Source of the DNA: JAPEKQ01 sp964597945
GTDB taxonomy: Bacteria > Joyebacterota > Joyebacteria > Joyebacterales > Joyebacteraceae
Assembly: GCA_964597945.1 (NCBI GenBank)
Contig: CAZRAD010000030.1
Location: 1-21,843, forward strand
Reading direction: 5' to 3'
DNA: 21,843 bases
Under the pieces are notes generated by a model. That model did no database searches. It was not told where the DNA came from and worked only from the letters and a program-made list of their open reading frames with translations. Of this stretch, positions 7,199 through 13,055 are shown piece after piece. The translations under genes were made by a program, and so were the position numbers. The stretch's first letter is position 1. Each line of letters opens with the position of its first letter.

Positions 7199-7226
7199 CC
7201 GCCGGGGGACTCCGGTTCCCCGGCGG
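7199..7226 (+). other. Strong hairpin after rplI
   Basis: CCGCCGGGG (7199-7207) pairs perfectly with CCCCGGCGG (7218-7226), and GA/TT can add two pairs. It lies 10 bases after the rplI stop and 18 before the next start. No T-run follows, so it is more likely an RNA processing or stability element, or a weak attenuator, than a full terminator. Confidence 0.5.
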
Positions 7227-7244
7227 CGACGCACAGGAGTTCGT

Positions 7245-8414
7245 ATGCTGAGGAAGACCAGAGTAGTCTGCGCGGTCGTCGTCCTCGCCCTGATGCTGCT
7301 GGCGACTGGATGTGGCGACAGCGACGGCGGACGGACCGTCGCGCGTGTTGGCGGCACGAACATCACGGAGGCGGAGCTCAGCGCGAAACTCGCGGAACTC
7401 CCGCCGTTCACGAGACAGCAGTTCGCGGGTCCCGAGGGGATGCGCGAGTTCCTCGACCGCGTCATAGAGGAAGAGGTGCTGTTCCAGGCGGCGCAGCGCG
7501 CCGGGTACGAGAACAGCGCCGAGGTCCGTGACATGGTCGAAGCAGTGACCAGGCGCGCCATGATCCAGGCGTACTACCGTGACGAGATCGAGGGCGGCAC
7601 CGTTGTGCCGGAGGCCGACATCGTCGCGTACTACGAAGAACACCCGGAGCAGTTCCAGCAGCGCGCGCAGATCAAGTTCAGACACATCATGAGCGCGACG
7701 CGCCAGGGCGCGTCGGCCGCGCGTCAGAGAATCCTCTCCGGCGAGGATTTCGCCACGGTCGCGCGTGAGGTCTCCGAGGACGCCGCCACAAGCGAGGCAG
7801 GCGGACTCGTCAGAACGTTGAACAGGGGCGACGCCCTGATGACGTCCGGAATGTCGGCCCTCTTCATCGAGAGCCTGTTTGACGGCGCGGTGGGTGAGAT
7901 CTCGGAGCCGCTGCGGTCGGACCGCGGATGGCACATCGTTCGTATCGAGGAGCTGTCCCCGGAGGGCGTCAAGCCGCTCGAGGATGTTCGCGACGTCATC
8001 GAGCAGAGCCTCAGGCCTGCGGCGACGCGCGAGTACTACACCGGCCAGCTTGAGATTCTGAAGGACGAGCTCAACACGACGATCAACGAGGACGTCCTCA
8101 CGCCGCGTACGCGCTCGGAGGAGGAGCTGTTCTCGCTCGCACAGGAGACCGATGATCCGCTGGAGCGCATGGGCTACTACTCGGAACTCGTATTCAGCTA
8201 TCCCGAAGGCGAGCATGCCGACGAAGCGCAGTTCATGATCGGCTTCATACAGGCGGAGGAGCTCAACAACTACGACGCCGCGAGGAACGCCCTGAATCGC
8301 ATGCTGGAACGCTATCCGGACTCCGAACTCGCTGAGTCGGCGGAGTGGATGCTGGAGAACATGGGCAGCGAAGCCCCGCCCTTTGAAGAGAGCGATATCC
8401 TGACGGGCGAATAG
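7245..8414 (+). CDS. PpiC-type peptidyl-prolyl isomerase lipoprotein with C-terminal TPR-like region
   Basis: A 389-residue exported protein. The N-terminus has Arg/Lys, a hydrophobic stretch and a lipobox-like LATGC (Cys23), so it is probably a lipoprotein outside the cytoplasmic membrane. Residues 30-125 look like a SurA/PrsA-type N-terminal chaperone helix bundle. Residues 140-240 form a parvulin (PpiC) domain (KFRHIM, GEDFATVAREVSED, GWHIVRIEE). Residues 305-375 resemble a YbgF/BamD-like TPR repeat (YYSELVFSYPEGEHADEAQF, ALNRMLERYPDSELAESA). It likely aids folding of exported or outer-membrane proteins; the TPR part may hold a partner. AGGAG precedes the ATG. The combination of isomerase and TPR is less common than the isomerase alone. 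Confidence 0.85.
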   Translation: MLRKTRVVCAVVVLALMLLATGCGDSDGGRTVARVGGTNITEAELSAKLAELPPFTRQQFAGPEGMREFLDRVIEEEVLFQAAQRAGYENSAEVRDMVEAVTRRAMIQAYYRDEIEGGTVVPEADIVAYYEEHPEQFQQRAQIKFRHIMSATRQGASAARQRILSGEDFATVAREVSEDAATSEAGGLVRTLNRGDALMTSGMSALFIESLFDGAVGEISEPLRSDRGWHIVRIEELSPEGVKPLEDVRDVIEQSLRPAATREYYTGQLEILKDELNTTINEDVLTPRTRSEEELFSLAQETDDPLERMGYYSELVFSYPEGEHADEAQFMIGFIQAEELNNYDAARNALNRMLERYPDSELAESAEWMLENMGSEAPPFEESDILTGE

Positions 8415-8445
8415 GGGCCGACGCGCGGTCTCAGGGAAACCGATC

Positions 8446-9759
8446 ATGTATCCGGTCACCGCGGTGGCGACGATCTTCGTTGTCACGTACTACTTCATCG
8501 TCACCGAACGCGTCAACCGAACAACCATAGCCCTGGCAGGAGCTCTCGCCGTACTGCTCCTGCCGGGGCTTGACATCACTCAGCCGGAAGCGGTCGGGTT
8601 CATCGACTTCAACACGCTCGGGCTTCTGGTTGGAATGATGCTGATCGTCGCCGTCCTCAAGCGGACCGGCGTCTTCCGCTACATGGCGCTCCGAGTCGCA
8701 CATCAGGGGCGCGGACGTATCTTCCTCATATTCGCGGGATTCGGCGCGATCACGGCTGTCGCCTCTGCGTTCATCGACAACGTCACGACGGTTCTGATGA
8801 TCGTCCCCGTCATCTTCCTCGTCTCGGATCTTCTCGGGAAGAGAGCGACCCCCTTCCTCGTGATGGTGATCATGATGGCCAACATCGGTGGCATGGCCAC
8901 GATGATAGGGGACCCCCCGAACATCCTCATCGGAAGTCGCGCGATACTGCCCGCAACCGGGGAACACATCACCTTCGTCGACTTCATGGTGCACCTTGGC
9001 CCGCTCGCGCTCGTCTCTCTCGTCGCGGCGCTGGTCTATCTGCGCATCTGGGGGGGAGGCGACTTCTTCGCGCGTCCCGATGACGCCAGGATGAAGACGA
9101 TGGAAGGGGTCGACGCGTCGCAGGCCATCAAGGAGCGCCCGCTTCTGGCCCGCTCGCTCGGCGTCCTCGGTCTCGTGCTCGTAGGCTTCCTCTTCCATCA
9201 CCAGCTCGGGCTCCAACCGGCTACCGTGGCAATGGCCGGAGCCGCCCTTCTGCTCATCATCACACGGATCGATCCGGAGACCGTACTGGTCGATGTGGAG
9301 TGGCCCGTACTCTTCTTCTTCATGGGACTCTTCATCCTGGTCGGTGCGCTGGAGCGAGTCGGCATCGTCGGCTTCCTGGCCGAACACTTCCTTGCGCTCT
9401 CACCGGATCCGCGCGTTCTGATGATCGTCCTGCTGTGGGCAACCGCTCTCATCGGAGCGTTCCTGTCGGCGGTACCCACAGTGACCGTCCTGATACCGCT
9501 CGTCCAGACGGTCGTCAACCACAACGCCGCGAACGGTGCACCGGAGCTGGCCTTCGGTTTCTGGTGGGCGCTCGCAGCCGGAGCATGTCTCGGCGGCAAC
9601 GCCACCGTCGTCGGCGCCGCGGCGAACATCGCCGTGCTGGGTATGTCACAGAAGGAGCGTGAGCCGCTGAGGTTCGCTGAGTTCGCAAAGGTCGGCGTGC
9701 CGGTCACCGGTATCTGTCTGCTGATCGCGAGTGGATACGTTCTGCTCAGATACGCATAG
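8446..9759 (+). CDS. ArsB/NhaD-type ion transporter (P-protein / IT superfamily)
   Basis: A 437-residue polytopic membrane protein with about 11 hydrophobic helices and an internal two-fold design. The first half carries FIDNVTTVLMIVP (109-121) and ANIGGMATMIGDPPNILIGS (145-164), the signature of ArsB/NhaD/P-protein transporters. The second half has WPVLFFFMGLFILVGALE (286-303), FLSAVPTVTVLIPL (339-352) and ACLGGNATVVGAAANI (380-395). The second-half loop reads SAVPT where relatives usually have an Asn (D-N-x-P or N-x-P). Substrate (Na+/H+ exchange, arsenite or an organic anion) cannot be told; no arsenic genes are near. A weak AGGGAAA lies before the ATG. It starts 31 bases after the PpiC gene, probably in one transcript with it. 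Confidence 0.88.
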   Translation: MYPVTAVATIFVVTYYFIVTERVNRTTIALAGALAVLLLPGLDITQPEAVGFIDFNTLGLLVGMMLIVAVLKRTGVFRYMALRVAHQGRGRIFLIFAGFGAITAVASAFIDNVTTVLMIVPVIFLVSDLLGKRATPFLVMVIMMANIGGMATMIGDPPNILIGSRAILPATGEHITFVDFMVHLGPLALVSLVAALVYLRIWGGGDFFARPDDARMKTMEGVDASQAIKERPLLARSLGVLGLVLVGFLFHHQLGLQPATVAMAGAALLLIITRIDPETVLVDVEWPVLFFFMGLFILVGALERVGIVGFLAEHFLALSPDPRVLMIVLLWATALIGAFLSAVPTVTVLIPLVQTVVNHNAANGAPELAFGFWWALAAGACLGGNATVVGAAANIAVLGMSQKEREPLRFAEFAKVGVPVTGICLLIASGYVLLRYA

Positions 9760-9842
9760 AGGAGAGGAAGCCCGATAGCAGGTGATTCGGCTCGCGCGCA
9801 GCGACACCGCGAATTGTCTCAGATGGATCAGGTAGCAAAGAG

Positions 9843-9870
9843 GAGGGCAGCGGCGATCGCCGCTGCCCTC
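9843..9870. terminator. Perfect 28-bp palindrome, probable bidirectional terminator
   Basis: GAGGGCAGCGGCGA (9843-9856) is followed directly by its exact complement to 9870. The RNA forms a 12-pair stem with a GATC loop on either strand. It lies between the ends of two converging genes. On the + side TGTCTTCC follows, and on the - side CTCTTTGC follows, so the T-runs are weak but present. Position and symmetry support a shared terminator. Confidence 0.75.
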
Positions 9871-9884
9871 GTGTCTTCCGATGA

Positions 9885-9900
9885 CCGGCCGTTCGGCCGG
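9885..9900. other. Second small hairpin in the convergent gap
   Basis: CCGGCC (9885-9890) pairs with GGCCGG (9895-9900) around GTTC. It lies just beyond the stop of the - strand gene, so it would be the first hairpin in that transcript's 3' end. No T-run. Confidence 0.45.
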
Positions 9901-9914
9901 GTGTATCAGCGAAG

Positions 9915-11141
9915 CTAGCGGTACATGGCCTTGAGCTTACCCCACGTCGTCGCCTCGACCGGAGAACCGGTCCAGTCCTCGAGCCATGTGTCATCGAGCA
10001 TGATGCCGGCTCCGCCGGCCAGGCCCGGACCACAACCGTTGTCGGTCGTGAAGAACGTCAGACGGAACTGGAACAGAGAACCCGGCAGGTACGGCGTCAG
10101 ATCGAAGCCGTTGATCCCGGCCGTGCCCCACCCGTCGCACCCCTCGAAGTCGCCCCAGTACGCGCCGGCGAGGTACCAGTTCGCGCCGCCGTCGGTCGTG
10201 ACCTCCTCGGTCCAGTAGTCGTTGTCCACCGTCGGGACCTCGGCGTGAAGCAGGAAGCGGAGCGTGCAGACGGCGCTGCCGGCGATGTTCACCTGCGGCG
10301 AGAGCAGCGAGTTGTCGAGACCCGGCGGGATGAGCGCTGTGTCGGCGTCGTCACCGCACCACCATGAGGTTGGATCGCTGTACGCGGGACATGCACGCGT
10401 GATCTGGTGCCAGTAGTCACCGGCCGATGCCGGGACCGTAGGCGTGCAGAGGGCGCCGCCCTCGGCATCGTCGTAGAAGTAGACCGCGCCGCCGTAGAAA
10501 TCGAAGATCTTGATGTTGTCGACGTGGAACGCACCACCGTCGGAATCGTAGAGACCATCCGCGTCCGAGTACGCGCCGTCCGCGATGAAGCGGAAGCGAG
10601 CCTCGATCGGGTTGTCATAGCTCGACATGATGAAGCCGTAATCGCCGTAGTCCTGCCAGCCGGCACTCGATCCGTTGTAGCCGGCGTTCAGGTTGACGTA
10701 GCTGCCGAGGCTCTCGGCCTGGACGTACGTGAAATCGTAGCCGGCCTCGGAGTCGAAGCGGTAGGCGAACGTCAGAACGGGATATGTTGCGCCCGTGACG
10801 TCGGTCGTGGGAACGACGAGCATCTGATCCCAGCCGTTTGCGTAGCCGTCACCGCCGGTGAACGCGGCGTTGAGCTCACCACACCAGTACGAGTAGGTGC
10901 CCTGGTACGCATAGTAGCTGTCAAGATGGAACTTCGGCGTCGCTGACGTGGTGTTGTCGATCGAGGTCCAGCCGTTCACGCCGCCCTCCATGTCGTCGAA
11001 GAACAGGATGATCGGACTGCGAGCCCCATGCTGCGGGACGTGCGTCGTGTAATCGGCCTCGCGGAGCCTGGCGCCGGCGACGGCGGTGAGGCTCAGGACG
11101 ATGAGAGCCAGCGAGATCATGGCAGTTGCGCGCTTGAACAT
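9915..11141 (-). CDS. Secreted two-module beta-sandwich protein (MAM / immune-inhibitor-A-like)
   Basis: A 408-residue exported protein with no recognised enzyme motif. A signal peptide is clear: basic start, hydrophobic ISLALIVLSLTAVA (9-22), likely cleavage near AVAGA. Two related modules follow, 47-214 and 221-389. Each opens with FxDDxEGG, has a Trp-Cys-Gly (YWCG at 85-88, WWCG at 260-263), a hydrophobic LxFxxx strand, and closes with a D-rich DxxxDD/VDNI and an acidic strand. This pattern fits the MAM-like 'choice-of-anchor J' jelly-roll domains of immune inhibitor A peptidases and adhesins. The last 16 residues, SPVEATTWGKLKAMYR, form a separate tail that may be a sorting or retention signal. 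The ATG at 11141 has AGGAG upstream and starts the signal peptide, although the frame is open further back. A sigma-54-type promoter lies about 215 bases upstream. Confidence 0.82.
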   Translation of the reverse strand: MFKRATAMISLALIVLSLTAVAGARLREADYTTHVPQHGARSPIILFFDDMEGGVNGWTSIDNTTSATPKFHLDSYYAYQGTYSYWCGELNAAFTGGDGYANGWDQMLVVPTTDVTGATYPVLTFAYRFDSEAGYDFTYVQAESLGSYVNLNAGYNGSSAGWQDYGDYGFIMSSYDNPIEARFRFIADGAYSDADGLYDSDGGAFHVDNIKIFDFYGGAVYFYDDAEGGALCTPTVPASAGDYWHQITRACPAYSDPTSWWCGDDADTALIPPGLDNSLLSPQVNIAGSAVCTLRFLLHAEVPTVDNDYWTEEVTTDGGANWYLAGAYWGDFEGCDGWGTAGINGFDLTPYLPGSLFQFRLTFFTTDNGCGPGLAGGAGIMLDDTWLEDWTGSPVEATTWGKLKAMYR

Positions 11142-11214
11142 AGTTCGCTCCTGGATTGAGTCGTTGAACACGAAATCCGAAGACCGCGAGGCTGCTGTCG
11201 CTCGTCCTGCTGAT

Positions 11215-11268
11215 CTCCGGGGTGTACCACCTGTTCCGACCGAAGCCGGAGCCCGATGAGAGTCGGGC
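11215..11268 (-). promoter_or_regulatory. Structured 5' leader of the secretory gene
   Basis: Read on the - strand: GCCCGA/TCGGGC (11268-11263 with 11256-11251) around a six-base loop; then CCGGC-TTCG-GTCGG, a stable UUCG-loop hairpin (about 11249-11236); then GGTG/CACC. CTCCGG (11251-11246) can instead pair with CCGGAG (11220-11215), so the UUCG hairpin and the outer stem exclude each other. Two exclusive folds in a roughly 200-nt leader is the layout of an RNA switch, but no known riboswitch consensus was found. Confidence 0.35.
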
Positions 11269-11355
11269 GTCGCCATTAGCTGTCTTCCCTGCACCTCCTT
11301 GTCGGCGTGACCGCATTGTGATTGTTGCTTCAGATGACGCTCTACGCCTATCTCA

Positions 11356-11372
11356 TGCAATCCACGTGCCAA
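11356..11372 (-). promoter_or_regulatory. Sigma-54 (RpoN) -24/-12 promoter
   Basis: The - strand reads TTGGCACGTGGATTGCA. This matches the sigma-54 consensus (YTGGCACGRNNNTTGCW) at every position except the loosely conserved R, with the required GG-N10-GC spacing. Transcription would start near 11345 and run into the secretory gene, giving a leader of about 200 nt. A match of this quality is expected by chance about once per several million bases of strand. It implies control by an enhancer-binding activator, not identified in the window. Confidence 0.75.
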
Positions 11373-11424
11373 CGAAAGTGGCCGAGATCCGCTCATCGCG
11401 GCAGAGGAGAGGGGGAAGGCTGGA

Positions 11425-11440
11425 GCCCCGTAGGCGGGGC
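11425..11440. repeat. 16-bp palindrome, copy 1 (GCCCCG-TAGG-CGGGGC)
   Basis: GCCCCGTAGGCGGGGC differs by one base from GCCCCGTACGCGGGGC at 21481-21496 inside ribE. It lies about 80-95 bases upstream of the predicted sigma-54 start, where activator sites are often found. It could be an activator site or one copy of a small dispersed palindrome family. Confidence 0.45.
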
Positions 11441-11528
11441 GCCGCGGTCGGTCCGCGAATGCGGCGTCCCAGCTCGATGACGCCTCCCTGACCGAGAGCC
11501 GGTGTGGGGGCGGGCGGGGCGAAATCAC

Positions 11529-11556
11529 TTGACCCGTGGGGAGATACGGGGATAAG
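11529..11556 (+). promoter_or_regulatory. Sigma-70-like promoter for selA
   Basis: TTGACC (11529-11534, five of six to the -35 consensus) and GATAAG (11551-11556, four of six) are separated by 16 bases. A start near 11563 would leave a 65-base leader before selA. No other good match lies nearer the start. Confidence 0.5.
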
Positions 11557-11587
11557 CTGACCCGTCTCCGGACCATTGTGAATCTCC

Positions 11588-11607
11588 GGCGTGATGCAAA
11601 TCACGCC
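11588..11607 (+). promoter_or_regulatory. Perfect palindrome before selA (CRP/FNR-like site or GNRA hairpin)
   Basis: GGCGTGAT-GCAA-ATCACGCC, ending 20 bases before the selA ATG. As DNA it contains GTGA-N6-TCAC, the core of CRP/FNR-family operators; downstream of the proposed promoter it would repress. As RNA it forms an 8-pair stem with a GCAA (GNRA) tetraloop beside the start. Both readings are inference. Confidence 0.45.
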
Positions 11608-11627
11608 ACAGCTGACCGGGAAACACT

Positions 11628-13055
11628 ATGTCGTCAGAAGACAGGCGAGAGAGCGCGCTCCGCTCGATTCCGTCGGTGGACCTCGCAATGCGCCACATCG
11701 AGGCTCAGGGGCTTCAGTCCATCGCGCCGCGTCCGCTGGTCGTGCGCGCCGTTCGCCGGACGCTCGATGCAGCGAGGGAGGATATCGCTGCGGGCCGGTC
11801 GGTGGCGCCCGCTTCGCGCGAGGCGATGCTCGAGCTCGTCGAGCACGCGGTGCGTCGGCTGCGTCTGGCGAATCTGGTATCGGTCATCAATGCATCGGGC
11901 ATTCTCATTCACACCAACCTGGGACGGTCCCCGCTGGCGCCGGAGGCCATCGAGGCGATGCGGAGAATAGCGGGCGCGAGCTCGAACCTCGAGTTCGATC
12001 TTGTCACCGGCGAACGCGGACATCGAGATGCGCTTGTGCGCGACTCGCTCTGCGAGCTCACGGGCGCCGATGACGCGCTCGTCGTGAACAACAACGCGGC
12101 GGCTGTTCTGCTCGCTCTCAACACACTTTCCGCCGGACGGGATGCGGTCGTCTCACGCGGCGAACTCATCGAGATCGGCGGTTCGTTCCGCCTGCCGGAG
12201 GTGTTCGGACGCGCGGGCGCCCGCATGGTCGAGGTGGGAACGACCAATCGAACGACCGTGGCGGACTTCGAACGTGCATACTCCTCACGAACCGGCGTCT
12301 TCATGAAGGCTCATTGGAGCAATTACTCCATCGAGGGATTCGTGGAGCGAGTGAGCGTCGGCGAGCTGGCAGCGCTTGCGGACCGCTACGGCATTCCAGT
12401 GATCAATGATCTTGGAAGCGGCGCCCTCATCGATTCAGAACAGCTCGGAATACCACACGAGGAGACGGTACCGGAGAGCGTGCAGGCGGGCGCTGCCATC
12501 TCGACGTTCAGCGGCGACAAGCTCATCGGCGGACCGCAGTGCGGAATCGCCGTCGGGAGCTCCGGGGCGATAGCGAGGATGCGCTCCAATCCGCTGATGC
12601 GCGCGCTGCGTCCGGGCAAGCAGACGCTCGCCGCACTCCAGGCCACGCTCGCGCTCTTCCTCGATGGAGTCGCACTGCATCGTGTGCCGGTTCTGGCCAT
12701 GGCCGCCGCGCCGAAGAGCGAGGTCCGGATTCGGGCGGAGCGGCTCGTGGAGCGCGCGGGGGAGCGGTTGTCCTCTTGCGGCGCAATCGATGTCGTGGAG
12801 ACCGTCGCCCTGATGGGTGGCGGCACGGCGCCGGAGGCGGGGATCGCCAGCTTCGCGGTCAGCTTCCGCCCCGCGACATTGTCCGCCACGAAGCTGGCCG
12901 CACGCCTGAGGACCGGGGAGCGGCCGGTGGTGGCGCGGACCGCGGATGAATCGGTTCTGCTTGACATGCGAACGGTATCCGTTGAGGACGAACAGGCTCT
13001 GCTGGACGCCTTGGTCGAGGCTCTCGATGAGAGGAACGATGATGACGCCATCTGA
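11628..13055 (+). CDS. selA: L-seryl-tRNA(Sec) selenium transferase
   Basis: SelA converts Ser-tRNA(Sec) to Sec-tRNA(Sec) with selenophosphate in bacteria, using PLP. The 475-residue protein matches full-length SelA. It has the N-terminal helical domain with SIPSVDLAM (13-21), then INASGILIHTNLGRSPLAP (87-105), VVNNNAAAVLL (152-162), VINDLGSGAL (258-267) and the PLP-lysine motif STFSGDKLIGGPQCG (292-306, Lys298). The start ATG has only a weak purine stretch upstream. It overlaps the next gene by 14 bases. No selB, selC or selD is in the window, so the organism is predicted to make selenoproteins but the rest of the machinery lies elsewhere. No in-frame-UGA candidate was identified here. Confidence 0.95.
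   Translation: MSSEDRRESALRSIPSVDLAMRHIEAQGLQSIAPRPLVVRAVRRTLDAAREDIAAGRSVAPASREAMLELVEHAVRRLRLANLVSVINASGILIHTNLGRSPLAPEAIEAMRRIAGASSNLEFDLVTGERGHRDALVRDSLCELTGADDALVVNNNAAAVLLALNTLSAGRDAVVSRGELIEIGGSFRLPEVFGRAGARMVEVGTTNRTTVADFERAYSSRTGVFMKAHWSNYSIEGFVERVSVGELAALADRYGIPVINDLGSGALIDSEQLGIPHEETVPESVQAGAAISTFSGDKLIGGPQCGIAVGSSGAIARMRSNPLMRALRPGKQTLAALQATLALFLDGVALHRVPVLAMAAAPKSEVRIRAERLVERAGERLSSCGAIDVVETVALMGGGTAPEAGIASFAVSFRPATLSATKLAARLRTGERPVVARTADESVLLDMRTVSVEDEQALLDALVEALDERNDDDAI

Larger units (their letters stand above)
11142..11627. other. 486-bp divergent intergenic control region
   Basis: No convincing gene lies here; the open frames crossing it lack ribosome binding sites and family likeness. 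Going rightwards it holds the secretory gene's leader with hairpins (to about 11345), a sigma-54-like promoter on the - strand, a 16-bp palindrome (11425-11440), a sigma-70-like promoter for selA, and a palindrome just before selA. Its purine-rich stretch 11401-11420 and G-rich stretch 11505-11520 carry no identified feature. Confidence 0.7.

Noticed and set aside
588..8486. Long open frames on the - strand opposite prs, hppA and the PpiC gene (up to about 500 codons)
   Set aside because: They are Arg/His-rich antisense frames typical of high-GC DNA, lack ribosome binding sites and family motifs, and lie fully over well-recognised genes.
11142..11345. Cyclic di-GMP (GEMM) riboswitch in the secretory leader
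   Set aside because: A CACAATGC-like stretch occurs, but the diagnostic GGCAAACC and GCAAAGCC blocks are missing.
11142..11576. Extension of the secretory gene upstream to 11576 on the - strand
   Set aside because: It would bury the signal peptide, sigma-54 element and leader inside a coding region; the ATG at 11141 has AGGAG and begins a proper signal peptide.
11142..11627. tRNA-Sec (selC) beside selA
   Set aside because: No TCA anticodon arm, long extra arm or GGTTCGAATCC T-loop could be folded on either strand.
12946..13041. Extension of the SPOR gene into selA (start at 12946)
   Set aside because: The extra residues are an out-of-frame reading of selA; the Shine-Dalgarno points to 13039/13042.
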